A program made the translations under genes and the position numbers. From positions 1-64,000 of the forward strand of contig JAPOVK010000053.1 in the NCBI GenBank assembly GCA_026708185.1: DNA of 64,000 bases, read 5' to 3'. The stretch's first letter is position 1. The number at the start of each line of letters is the position of its first letter. Positions 37,453-46,190 of the stretch are shown piece after piece. Under the pieces are notes generated by a model. That model was given only the letters and a program-made list of their open reading frames with translations, ran no database searches and had not been told where the DNA came from. Source of the DNA: Gammaproteobacteria bacterium (GTDB lineage Bacteria > Pseudomonadota > Gammaproteobacteria > Pseudomonadales > Azotimanducaceae).

Positions 37453-38619
37453 ATGGGATTCGACAAGGCACTTGCAGAGGCATTCGCTCGTGATGTGGAC
37501 CGGGACCGGGCGCGGTACTTCGCCGGTCGCGCTGACGAGATCGCCCGTTTCGACCTTCGCCTAGGATTGCTGAAGGACCAAGTCGCCGCCGGGCATACCC
37601 CCTCGAGCTTGGCGATGGTCTTTCAGGGGCCGCCCGGGTGTGGCAAAACGTCGCTCGTCGACCACCTCGGCAAGCGGCACGTGGACGTCCTGTTCGTCAA
37701 GGCCGAGAAGCGCCATCTCGTCACCGCCGAGAAGGTCATGGAGCGCGTCCGGCAAGCCGCTACGGCGACGGGCCTGCTTCGCGTCGGGAAACGCACAATC
37801 GGTCTTGTCGCCGAGGCGATGGGTGCCAAGGAACTCGCTCGCTCGGCGAGCGAGATTATCGGTGACGCGGCTGCCGAACGGAGTTGCGTCGTGGTCCACG
37901 TTGACGAGGCGCAGACACTCGATGCTGGGCAGGAGGAGGGACTCCTGTCGTTGCAGCAGGGCTCATTGGACATCCCCGTGCTGCCTGTCTTCACCGGCCT
38001 GTCGCACACTGCGGCGTCCTTGAAAGCAGTGCCGGGGATGTCGCGGCTGGCCGATGGCTCCGTGGTCAATATGACCAGCATGCTCGAGGACGAGTGCATC
38101 GAGTCCACGCGTGCAATGCTCGACTCGATGGGCGCAGTCGGCAGCGTCGGAGAGAACGAGGATACATGCCGCTACGTCGCCAAGCTGTCCCGCGGCTGGC
38201 CGCAACACCTCAACCGGGCCCAGGCGGCGCTTTGCCAGGAGCTTGTGCGCACGGATGGGCAGACGGGGTCCGTGGATCGACGCGTAGTTCGCCAACGTTC
38301 GGATGAGGCGCGGTTCAGCTACTACAGGAGTCGCTTGGATGACCCCGTGCTTGCCGTTAGGCCGGCACTGGTGGCCGCGCTGGCGGGACGCCTCGAACGG
38401 GACAGGCCGTACGATCTCATCGCGCTGACTGACCTGTGCGCTGCGCAGATGGCCAAGCTGGACATCGAGCCGAAACGCTGGTTCGACCCGAAGGATTACG
38501 TCTACGCCATGATTCAGCGCGGGGTGCTGGCGCAGAACGACCGCGACCTGTACACGGTCGCCATCCCGTCCATGAAGGACTGGTTGTTGAGGACGTACGG
38601 CCGGCCTGACAGCGAGTAA
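37453..38619 (+). CDS. stand-alone AAA ATPase (Orc1/Cdc6-like layout)
   Basis: A 388-residue cytosolic P-loop ATPase. Walker A is GPPGCGKTS (59-67) and Walker B is VVVHVDEAQ (146-154). A sensor-1-like segment follows (LPVFTGLSHT), then a helical lid (LSRGWPQHLNRAQAALCQE). The C-terminal about 90 residues resemble a winged helix (FDPKDYVYAMIQRGVLAQND). The layout resembles single-gene ATPases of mobile or defence loci. No partner gene is adjacent; the toxin gene upstream ends 85 bp before. Function unknown. Confidence 0.72.
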   Translation: MGFDKALAEAFARDVDRDRARYFAGRADEIARFDLRLGLLKDQVAAGHTPSSLAMVFQGPPGCGKTSLVDHLGKRHVDVLFVKAEKRHLVTAEKVMERVRQAATATGLLRVGKRTIGLVAEAMGAKELARSASEIIGDAAAERSCVVVHVDEAQTLDAGQEEGLLSLQQGSLDIPVLPVFTGLSHTAASLKAVPGMSRLADGSVVNMTSMLEDECIESTRAMLDSMGAVGSVGENEDTCRYVAKLSRGWPQHLNRAQAALCQELVRTDGQTGSVDRRVVRQRSDEARFSYYRSRLDDPVLAVRPALVAALAGRLERDRPYDLIALTDLCAAQMAKLDIEPKRWFDPKDYVYAMIQRGVLAQNDRDLYTVAIPSMKDWLLRTYGRPDSE

Positions 38620-38702
38620 CGTTCACCGCCGCGCGCGGGAGTGTTGTCCTAATCAAACTCTGAACTCGGCAGGCCTCGAGCTGCAAGGTGGTTGCCAGGG
38701 TT

Positions 38703-38718
38703 CCTTTGTTTTCAAAGG
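38703..38718. terminator. short hairpin after the AAA ATPase gene
   Basis: CCTTTG and CAAAGG form a 6-bp stem around a TTTT loop, about 85 bp after the ATPase stop. No T-tract follows, so terminator function is weakly supported. The rest of the 38620-38831 gap contains nothing else I recognise. Confidence 0.25.
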
Positions 38719-38831
38719 TATGCCCTAGCCGTCAATCAACTCCTCCGGTTTACAACTGGGCGTGCGCAATTGCATCGTCGTCGTCCGCGCACTAGGCTCG
38801 CCGCTTCCCACTGACCGACCCAGGAGCACCG

Positions 38832-39704
38832 ATGAAACTCGGCGTCGTTTTCCCGCACCACGAAATCGGTACGGATCCGGGTGCGATCAAGGCCTACGCC
38901 CAAGGTGCCGAGGCACTCGGGGCCGACCACATGCTCATCTACGACCACGTCCTCGGTGCCGATCCCGACAGGCCCGGCGGCTGGACGGGCCCGTATGACA
39001 AGGACGTCGCCTTCCACGAGCCGTTCACGGTGTTCTCGTTCATGGCGGCGGTGACGGAGACGATCGAGTTCGCTACGGCCGTGTTGATCCTGCCGCAGCG
39101 CCAGGCGGCGCTGGTGGCGAAGCAGGTGGCGGAGTTGGCGATCCTGTCGGGCAACCGGTTCCGGCTCGGCATCGGCACGGGGTGGAACGAGGTCGAGTAC
39201 GAGGCCCTCGATGTCCCGTTTGCGCGCCGCGGCAAGCGCCAGGAAGAGCAGGTCGAACTCATGCGCAAGCTCTGGGCGTCCGACAACCTGACCTACGGGG
39301 GCGACTTTCACACCGTGACCAAGGCCAGCATCCTGCCGCGCCCGACTCGGCCCGTGCCGATCTGGTTCGGCGGCGGGGCACCCGCGTTGCTCAAACGCTG
39401 CGCCCTGATCGGCGACGGCTGGGTGCCTCTCGGCGGGCCGGGCGAAGGCTCCGCCAACGCGCTGCGCCAGATCCGCGCCCACCGGGAAGCGGCCGGCCTG
39501 GCGTGGGACGGCTTCGGAATCCAGGCCCAGGCCCAGTTTCGCGGCGGCACGCCGGAACGCTGGCAGAACCACGCATCGCGCTGGGTGGATCTCGACTGCA
39601 CGCATATCGCCATCGCCACCCACAACGCGGGCAACCGTACGGTAGACGACCACCTGGCCGCGGCGCGCGCCTACTTCGACGCGGTGGGAGACGTCGCCGC
39701 CTAA
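38832..39704 (+). CDS. luciferase-like (LLM class, F420/FMN-dependent) oxidoreductase
   Basis: A 290-residue TIM-barrel flavin/F420 enzyme: MKLGVVFPHHEIG, then AEALGADHMLIYDHVLG, TAVLILPQRQAALVAKQVAEL, RFRLGIGTGWNEVEYEAL and PVPIWFGGG. This is the LLM class F420-dependent TIGR-type fold. Whether F420 or FMN is used cannot be told; no F420 biosynthesis gene is in the window. AGGAG lies 6 bases before the ATG. It is followed after 4 bp by the ABC-F gene. Confidence 0.88.
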   Translation: MKLGVVFPHHEIGTDPGAIKAYAQGAEALGADHMLIYDHVLGADPDRPGGWTGPYDKDVAFHEPFTVFSFMAAVTETIEFATAVLILPQRQAALVAKQVAELAILSGNRFRLGIGTGWNEVEYEALDVPFARRGKRQEEQVELMRKLWASDNLTYGGDFHTVTKASILPRPTRPVPIWFGGGAPALLKRCALIGDGWVPLGGPGEGSANALRQIRAHREAAGLAWDGFGIQAQAQFRGGTPERWQNHASRWVDLDCTHIAIATHNAGNRTVDDHLAAARAYFDAVGDVAA

Positions 39705-39708
39705 TGCC

Positions 39709-41565
39709 ATGCTGCAACTCACCGACTTAACGCTGCATCGCGGCGACAAGGCACTCTTCGAGCGCCTGAACCTGACGATCTACGATGGCCACAAGGCTGG
39801 CGTTGTCGGGCGCAACGGTGCCGGCAAGACCACCCTGTTCGATGTCATCCGCCGACGGCTGCAGCCGGAGGAGGGCACGGTCGAGTGGCCGCGGAGCTGG
39901 CGCCTCGCCGCGTTGGACCAGTACGTGGAGCCGTCACCCAAGTCCGCGCTCGACTTCGTGCTCGACGGCGATGCCGAATTGCGGCGCGTGGAGCATGCCA
40001 TCGCGGCGGCGGAGAGACGCGGCGACGACCACGCTCTCGGGATGCTCTACTCGGACTACGAGGACGTCGGCGGCTACGACGCCCACGCTCGCTGCGGCGA
40101 GATCCTCGGTGGTCTCGGGTTCGCCCGCGACGATTTCGACAAGGCGCACCGGGCGTTCTCTGGCGGCTGGCGCATCCGCCTCCATCTTGCCCGCGCGTTG
40201 ATGACGCCATCGGAATTCCTGCTGCTCGACGAGCCGACCAACCATCTCGACCTCGAGGCGACGCTGTGGCTCGAGTCCTGGGTACGCAAGTACCGGGGCA
40301 CGCTGTTGACCATCGCTCATGACCGCGACTTTCTCGACAGGACGGTCCAGGAGATCGTGCATCTCGAGGACGGCCAGGCGGCGCTGTACTCCGGCGACTA
40401 CAGTGGCTTCGAGCGCCAGCGCGCGGAGGCGCTGGTCCGGCAGGCGGCGGTCTACAAACACCAGCAGCAACGGATCGGCGAGATCCAGCGCTTCGTGGAC
40501 CGGTTCCGCGCCAAGGCCAGCAAGGCTCGCCAGGTGCAGAGCCGAATCAAGGCGCTCGAACGGATGGAGAAAGTGGCGCCCGTGCACGCGGAGTCGCCGT
40601 ACCGGTTCGCCTTCACTCAGCCGAAGAAGATCTCCAACCCGACGCTGATGCTCGACGCCGTGTCGTTGGGCTATGGCGAGACCGCCGTGCTTGAGGAGGT
40701 GACGCTGCGCGTCTACCCGAACGACCGCATCGGCGTTCTCGGCGTCAACGGCGCAGGGAAGACGACGTTGTTGCGCTGCCTCGCGGGCGAGTTGGCGCCC
40801 ATGGACGGCCGCTTCACGCGCGGCAGGCACTCGTCGGTCGGCTACTTCGCCCAGCACCAGCTCGAGTCGCTCGATCTCGCCAAGACGCCGCTGGAACACA
40901 TCGACGAAGCGGCCGGTCAACCGGGCATGACCAGCCAGCAGGCCCTCGACTACCTCGGCGGCTGGGGCTTCCAGGGCGACGACGTCCGTCGACCTGCGGA
41001 GACGTTCTCCGGCGGCGAGAAGGCGCGCCTGGTCCTCGCGATCATCGCCTGCCAGGAACCGGCCGTGCTGGTCCTCGACGAGCCCACGAACCACCTCGAC
41101 CTGCAGATGCGCGAGGCGCTCGCCGTCGCTCTGCAGCAGTACGAGGGTGCGCTGCTCCTGGTCTCCCACGACCGACACTTGTTGCGGGCATGCGTCGACG
41201 ACTTCTGGCTCGTCGCCGACGGCGGCGTGAGCCGCTTCAAGGGCGACCTCGATGCCTACGCTGCGCTGCGCCAGGCACGACCGGCCAAGGTCCGCCGGCG
41301 CAACAAGGCGGCGCGGCGGTCCGCGGTTCGACCACTGGTGCAGAAGCAGCGCAAGATCGAGGCCGAGATCGAGACCCACGCCAGGCTGGTCGACGATCTG
41401 GAACGTCGGCTCACCCTCGCATCGGCACAGCGCAAGGTGGATGAAATCAACGCGCTCTCGGCGGAGCGCAAGCAGACCGGTGCCGCCTTGCAGCGGCTCG
41501 AGGCGGCGTGGCTCGCGACCCAGGAGAAGATCGACGCGATGGGTGGCGAGGAAGCGTTGCGTTGA
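39709..41565 (+). CDS. yheS: ABC-F family ATPase (YheS/Uup type)
   Basis: A 618-residue soluble protein with two ABC ATPase domains and no TM segment. Domain 1 has VGRNGAGKT (33-41), FSGGWRIRL and LLLDEPTNHLDL. The interdomain linker (about 225-300) is charged and helical (the P-site tRNA interaction motif region). Domain 2 has GVNGAGKTT, FSGGEKARLVLAI and VLDEPTNHLDL. A C-terminal coiled coil is rich in Lys/Arg (KVRRRNKAARRSAVRPL, RKIEAEIETHARLVDDLERR). ABC-F proteins act on ribosomes; the C-terminal extension and sequence are closest to YheS. Confidence 0.88.
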   Translation: MLQLTDLTLHRGDKALFERLNLTIYDGHKAGVVGRNGAGKTTLFDVIRRRLQPEEGTVEWPRSWRLAALDQYVEPSPKSALDFVLDGDAELRRVEHAIAAAERRGDDHALGMLYSDYEDVGGYDAHARCGEILGGLGFARDDFDKAHRAFSGGWRIRLHLARALMTPSEFLLLDEPTNHLDLEATLWLESWVRKYRGTLLTIAHDRDFLDRTVQEIVHLEDGQAALYSGDYSGFERQRAEALVRQAAVYKHQQQRIGEIQRFVDRFRAKASKARQVQSRIKALERMEKVAPVHAESPYRFAFTQPKKISNPTLMLDAVSLGYGETAVLEEVTLRVYPNDRIGVLGVNGAGKTTLLRCLAGELAPMDGRFTRGRHSSVGYFAQHQLESLDLAKTPLEHIDEAAGQPGMTSQQALDYLGGWGFQGDDVRRPAETFSGGEKARLVLAIIACQEPAVLVLDEPTNHLDLQMREALAVALQQYEGALLLVSHDRHLLRACVDDFWLVADGGVSRFKGDLDAYAALRQARPAKVRRRNKAARRSAVRPLVQKQRKIEAEIETHARLVDDLERRLTLASAQRKVDEINALSAERKQTGAALQRLEAAWLATQEKIDAMGGEEALR

Positions 41566-41710
41566 GGACACGGCTCCGGGGCGCTCGATGGACACCCACG
41601 TCCGTGCATCGGTATGCTCGCCGCAGGGGTGGCCATCGCCAGAGGCTCATGATCCGGTACCGGGACGGTCTCCCGTTCCAAGGACGCGTTTGGCTGGGTG
41701 GCGCCCCTGA

Positions 41711-43066
41711 ATGCCCATCGTGTCCGAGATTGATCGGGTGACCACAAGCGAAAACAAGATCTACCTTCCGGAGTCGCGGCTTCCGCGGAGCTGGTACAAC
41801 ATGGTGGCCGAGCTGCCGTTTGAAGTTCCGAGGCCACTTCATCCGGTCGAGGACCGAGGCGTCGAAATCGACGACTACGACTGGCTATGGCCGCTCGAGT
41901 GTCTTCGAATCGAGCTGCAAGAAGGCAGATACGGGACCGATCCGTGGATAGAGATCCCGGAATTCATAGCGGAAGTCTACCGTCGCTATCGTCCGTCACC
42001 CTTGGTGAGGGCCCGTTCGCTGGAGAGGCACCTGGGAACCCCTGCCGAGATCTACTACAAGCGTGAAGATCTCAATCCTGCGGGAAGCCACAAATTCAAT
42101 ACGGCCTTGGTACAGGCGTACTACGCGGCGCGCGAAGAAAACTCGCAGATTCACAGCATGGTCACCGATACGGGCGCCGGGCAGTGGGGAGCAGCCCTGG
42201 CGATGGCGTGCGAAACGCTCGGACTCGGTTGTGATGTGTTCATGATTCGCAAGAGCTACGAGGAGAAGCCGTATCGACGCTACCTGATGCGCATGGCGGG
42301 CGCAGACGTGTACTCCTCGCCTAGCCGGTTGACGAAAACCGGACGGGAGATCCTCAAGGACGATCCGGAGAACTCCGGCAGTCTCGGCATCGGCATGAGC
42401 GAAGCCATCGAGTTCGTCAAGGAGGATCGCGGCAGACGGCTGGCCTTGGGGTGCATGTCGTACTACGCCGTTCTCCACCAGTCCATCATCGGCTTGGAGA
42501 CGAAGCTGCAACTCGAACAGATCGATCGGTCGCCTAGCCTGATGATCGGCTGCGTGGGGGGAGGCAGCAACTTCACGGGGTTCATAGCACCGTTCGTCCC
42601 GGAGAAGGTCGGCGGCAGCCCCATCGAGTTCCGCGCCATAGAGCCGGAATCGATACCCACGTTGAGTCGCGGTGAGTACCGATACGATTGGGCCGACTTC
42701 TCCGAGCTGACGCCGCGGATCCTGATGTACACGCTCGGCCATCGATTCGTACCGCCGCCGGTTCACTCCGGCGGACTGCGTTATCACGGCAAGACGCCCG
42801 TACTCTCGGCATTGGTCAAGAACGACCTCGTCGGCACCCGGACCTTTGGCCAAAGCGAGGTCTTCGACGCGGGACGGGTGTTCCTGAAGACCGAAGGCGT
42901 TCTTGCCGCGCCGGAAAGTGCTCATGCCGTCCTGGGAGCCATCGATGCGGCGAAGGATGCGTCAAGAACTGGGCAGAAGCCGGTGATCGTGTTCTGCCTG
43001 TCGGGTCACGGCTATCTCGATCTGCAGGGCTTTTCGGATGTGCTCGACCTTGACCCATCGGATTAG
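41711..43066 (+). CDS. TrpB2-like PLP-dependent enzyme (tryptophan synthase beta-like)
   Basis: A 451-residue fold-type II PLP enzyme of the TrpB2 group. Motifs are LPRSWYNMVAELPFEVP (group-specific start), RPSPLVRARSLE, KREDLNPAGSHKFNTA (Schiff-base Lys), TDTGAGQWGAALA, the phosphate-binding GCVGGGSNFTGF and a C-terminal FCLSGHGYLDL. TrpB2 proteins condense serine or phosphoserine with indole or an unknown acceptor and act without the usual TrpA. No trp gene is nearby. It overlaps the beta-RFA-P synthase gene by 29 bp, which ties the two functionally. Third codon positions here look less GC-biased than in flanking genes. Confidence 0.88.
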   Translation: MPIVSEIDRVTTSENKIYLPESRLPRSWYNMVAELPFEVPRPLHPVEDRGVEIDDYDWLWPLECLRIELQEGRYGTDPWIEIPEFIAEVYRRYRPSPLVRARSLERHLGTPAEIYYKREDLNPAGSHKFNTALVQAYYAAREENSQIHSMVTDTGAGQWGAALAMACETLGLGCDVFMIRKSYEEKPYRRYLMRMAGADVYSSPSRLTKTGREILKDDPENSGSLGIGMSEAIEFVKEDRGRRLALGCMSYYAVLHQSIIGLETKLQLEQIDRSPSLMIGCVGGGSNFTGFIAPFVPEKVGGSPIEFRAIEPESIPTLSRGEYRYDWADFSELTPRILMYTLGHRFVPPPVHSGGLRYHGKTPVLSALVKNDLVGTRTFGQSEVFDAGRVFLKTEGVLAAPESAHAVLGAIDAAKDASRTGQKPVIVFCLSGHGYLDLQGFSDVLDLDPSD

Positions 43067-44054
43067 CACACCCTCGCGGCTGCATTTCACGCTGATCGAC
43101 ATGAACGGCGAGCTTGGCCGCATCGACGGCAGTCTCGGCCTTTCGATCCAAGATCCATGCGTATCGCTCGAGTTCGGTCCGCACGAGCGAACGGTGGTTC
43201 GCGGAGGCGCTCCTTGTGACCGGGAGATGGTCTTGGCTGAAGTCGCGGCAAGCAGCGAGATCCTCCAAGTGGAACCGGGCATCGAAATCCTCATCCGCCA
43301 AGTGATTCCGGCGCACCAGGGACTGGGATCGGGGACGCAGACCAGGCTCGCAGTGTTGAGTGCTTTGAATCAACAACTCGGCTTGAACCATTCCACGTCA
43401 GAGCTGGGAACCATGTCCACCCGGGGAGGCACATCGGGAATCGGAATCAGTGCGTTCAGGTGTGGCGGCTTTTTGCTCGACGGAGGCCATTCCGTGCGGG
43501 TGCAGAAGCAGTCGTTCGCCCCGTCGCACTTCGCGACCAAGGCAGGCCAACCGCCTCTACTCATGCGTACCGACTTCCCGACGAGTTGGGGGATAGTCCT
43601 TTTCATTCCGAGCCGTCACCAGGGTCTGTCAGGCTCCGACGAGCTTGACTTCATGCTCGCGAACACGCCGATCCCGCTTGATGAAGTCCAGTCGACGTCC
43701 CACATCATCCTGATGCTCCTTTTGCCCGCTTTGCGGGAACTCGATCTCGAGACCTTCGGCTCTTGCGTCAGCGCTCTTCAGGATGTGGGTTGGAAGAGAC
43801 GACACTGGATGCGGCCCGATATCCAGCCGCTTCGGTCCGTGAGGTCCGCGTTTGGCGCGACTGACGGAATCCACGGATGCGGACTCTCATCGACAGGTGC
43901 GACCATCTTCGGTTTCTTTGATGCGGCCACGTTCTCCGATGACGAGGTGTCGGCAAACCTGCGCAGCGAGTTGAGGAACGGGGAAGCGACTCCGGGACGA
44001 ATCGTGTGCACTCGGGCCAACAATTCCGGAATGCAACTGGCAGCAGCAGGCTGA
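43038..44054 (+). CDS. beta-ribofuranosylaminobenzene 5'-phosphate synthase-like (GHMP kinase fold)
   Basis: A 338-residue protein of the beta-RFA-P synthase family. Its opening PSRLHFTLIDMNGELGRIDGS is the family signature. The GHMP ATP-loop-like motif is IPAHQGLGSGTQTRLAVL (about 92-110), and GTSGIGISAFRCGGFLLDGGH follows. In methanopterin synthesis this enzyme joins a benzoate to PRPP with decarboxylation, making a C-C glycosidic bond. No other methanopterin gene lies in this window, and the partner gene is a TrpB2, so a different C-riboside product is plausible. Starts inside the TrpB2 gene. Confidence 0.82.
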   Translation: MCSTLTHRISTPSRLHFTLIDMNGELGRIDGSLGLSIQDPCVSLEFGPHERTVVRGGAPCDREMVLAEVAASSEILQVEPGIEILIRQVIPAHQGLGSGTQTRLAVLSALNQQLGLNHSTSELGTMSTRGGTSGIGISAFRCGGFLLDGGHSVRVQKQSFAPSHFATKAGQPPLLMRTDFPTSWGIVLFIPSRHQGLSGSDELDFMLANTPIPLDEVQSTSHIILMLLLPALRELDLETFGSCVSALQDVGWKRRHWMRPDIQPLRSVRSAFGATDGIHGCGLSSTGATIFGFFDAATFSDDEVSANLRSELRNGEATPGRIVCTRANNSGMQLAAAG

Positions 44055-44102
44055 ACACACGCTTCTGCCTTGGATCAACCCCAACCAGCTAGGAGGGAAC
44101 AC

Positions 44103-44390
44103 ATGGCGGCATACGTGATCGTCAATGATGAAGTATTGGATGAAGGGACTTTCTCGGACTTTCGAGAACGGATCGGCGCAACGGTCGATGCCCACGGCGG
44201 TCGTTACCTGGTGCGCGGTGGCAGCCTTGAAGTGATCGAAGGCAGTTGGTCCGCTGATCGCCTGGTCGTGGTGGAGTTCGACGACGTCGGCGCCGCACGG
44301 GCATGGCTCAGTTCGCCCGAGTACACCGAGCTCAAAGGAATCCGGGAGCGGTCGGCGAACGCGAACGTGATACTCGTCGAAGGCGTTTAG
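44103..44390 (+). CDS. DUF1330 protein
   Basis: A 95-residue dimeric alpha/beta-barrel protein: AAYVIVNDEVLDEGTFSDF, GGRYLVRGGSLEVIEGSW, RLVVVEFDDVGAARAWLSSPEY. The strong Shine-Dalgarno AGGAGGG at 44091-44097 fixes the start. It is third in the TrpB2/RFA-P synthase unit, 48 bp downstream. DUF1330 proteins have no settled function; the fold often binds or isomerises small aromatic or oxo compounds. Confidence 0.85.
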   Translation: MAAYVIVNDEVLDEGTFSDFRERIGATVDAHGGRYLVRGGSLEVIEGSWSADRLVVVEFDDVGAARAWLSSPEYTELKGIRERSANANVILVEGV

Positions 44391-44445
44391 CTCCGGCCTT
44401 CTGACGGTCGAGGCAGCCGGCCACAACGGTCGCCGCTGTCTCGAC

Positions 44446-46179
44446 TCATCCCGTCTGTTCGACTTTCACGGTGACGACGTCGACGCCGTGGTACTTCCTG
44501 TGGTGAACCGCCGATGCGTAATGTCGCAACAGCCGGAAGGACAGTTCGCGGTCATCGTGGACTTCGGCTTCCTCGCTCATGTAAGCGAGTCGATCCTCGA
44601 TGTTCTGCTCTTCGAAGACGGAAAGCAGGTCCATCTCGACGGCATCGTCCTTTGAACGGGCCACGATGATGAGTCGCGTATCCGTGACATCGTCCTCGGT
44701 CGCCGAAGACAGCAGACACTGCAACGACTCCTCGCCGGATGCACGGAGCCGATTGGCCGACTCCTCGTTCCATCCGATGGCGTTGGCGAAGTTCTGGAGG
44801 AACGCGTCGATCCTTGCGAGGGACGATGCCGCAAGTTCCACTTCGAGCTTCTTGCTGCGCGGGCTGGTCAACTCCAAGAGCGTCGTCAGGGCGACCATCA
44901 CCAGGATCCCGGCGGTCGTTCCGTTTGCGAGGATGGAGACCCAGAGCGCATCCGTACGCACGCCGAAGAGGTTCAGACTTTCGACCCCGAGCCCTACCGA
45001 AAGGGTCGTCGCAACGATCACCGTGTTTCGTTGGTCGAGTCCTTCCCTGAAGAGCATACGCATCCCTTCGACCAGCAGCATTCCCATCACCATCAGTAGC
45101 AACGAAGCCACGACGGCGCTCGGGGCGGCGAGCAACAAGCCCGTGACCTTGGGAAAGAACGCGAGCAGGATGAGTACGGCGCCGATCCAATAGCCGATGC
45201 CGCGAAACGCAATGCCTGTCAGATTGATCAAGGAAATGCTGGACGGCGAATAGGGCACGGTGGGTGGCGTCCCAGCCAAGCCGGACAGGAGCCCTCCTAG
45301 GCCACTTGCGTTGACAGTGCCTTGCACCACGCGGAAGTCGATGGCTCGTGGTCGGCGAAGGGAAACCTGCTGAATTACGACACCATCGCCGCCGATCTTC
45401 ACGGCGACGACAAGCGTCACGAGCACGAAAGTCGGCAATAGCGTCCAGAACTCGGGCCCCAGTGTCAGACCAACTCCGGGCCACGCGCCGAAATCCGGCA
45501 ACTGGATCCACGGTACCTGCTTGAGAAACTCGAGGTCGTAGAGGTCGAAGTACGCGGCGACGACACAACCGGACAAGATCCCCGTGAGCGGCGCCCACAG
45601 CCGCAGGGTTCCCGAACCCTTCAGAGACACCACGACGGCGGTGCCCAAGGTGGCTGCGACAACCAGTGGGCTCGCAATCAGCGGCGTGCCTTCGGGCACA
45701 CTCGCCAACCTGTCCACGGCGACGGCAATCACCGAAATGGAGATCAGCATCAGCGATGCGCCGCAAACGACGGGCGTGATGATCCTCCTGAAAAACGGAA
45801 GCCAGGCGGCAAAAGCAAACTGGACGACGGAAGAGACAACGATGAGGCTGGCGAGCGTTGTCCAGCCTCCCGCATTGATGGCCACGACCGAGATGGCGAC
45901 GAAATGGGGTCCGGCACCGCACAAGAGTAGATGCCCTGCACCGAAACGTCCGATTCGAGATGCCTGCAAAGCTGTTACGGCACCACCGATGAGCAGAGCG
46001 GAACAGATTGCCCAAGCGAGGTACGCCTGACCCTCGTCGGAAGCCCGGACGATCATGGTGACCATCACGACCGTGTTGATCACGGCGACCACGGCGCCCT
46101 GCACGGTCACGCTCAGCGTTGCCTGGGCGGAACAAGGCTCTTCGGGTTCGTTCCGAATGCTCTTGTTCAGCGTGTTCAA
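44446..46179 (-). CDS. NCS2-type nucleobase permease fused to RsbW-like cytosolic domain
   Basis: A 577-residue protein. Residues about 20-445 are a 12-14 TM nucleobase:cation symporter-2: GAGHLLLCGAGPHFV and the family segment GLGGLLSGLAGTPPTVPYSPSS, then FPKVTGLLLAAPSAVVASLLLMV. Residues about 450-577 form a soluble domain (IDAFLQNFANAIGWNEESANRLRASGEESLQCLL and later RLLRHYASAVHHRKYHGVDVVTVKVE), whose first helices resemble anti-sigma/HATPase (RsbW-like) folds. Ordinary xanthine/uracil permeases lack this tail. Convergent with the DUF1330 gene. A transporter for a base used by, or produced by, the adjacent pathway is a reasonable guess. Confidence 0.75.
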   Translation of the reverse strand: MNTLNKSIRNEPEEPCSAQATLSVTVQGAVVAVINTVVMVTMIVRASDEGQAYLAWAICSALLIGGAVTALQASRIGRFGAGHLLLCGAGPHFVAISVVAINAGGWTTLASLIVVSSVVQFAFAAWLPFFRRIITPVVCGASLMLISISVIAVAVDRLASVPEGTPLIASPLVVAATLGTAVVVSLKGSGTLRLWAPLTGILSGCVVAAYFDLYDLEFLKQVPWIQLPDFGAWPGVGLTLGPEFWTLLPTFVLVTLVVAVKIGGDGVVIQQVSLRRPRAIDFRVVQGTVNASGLGGLLSGLAGTPPTVPYSPSSISLINLTGIAFRGIGYWIGAVLILLAFFPKVTGLLLAAPSAVVASLLLMVMGMLLVEGMRMLFREGLDQRNTVIVATTLSVGLGVESLNLFGVRTDALWVSILANGTTAGILVMVALTTLLELTSPRSKKLEVELAASSLARIDAFLQNFANAIGWNEESANRLRASGEESLQCLLSSATEDDVTDTRLIIVARSKDDAVEMDLLSVFEEQNIEDRLAYMSEEAEVHDDRELSFRLLRHYASAVHHRKYHGVDVVTVKVEQTG

Positions 46180-46190
46180 ATTCGTCCTCG

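Noticed and set aside
43038-44054. Evidence for a tetrahydromethanopterin pathway
   Set aside because: Only the beta-RFA-P synthase-like gene is present; no other methanopterin biosynthesis or C1-transfer gene occurs in the window.
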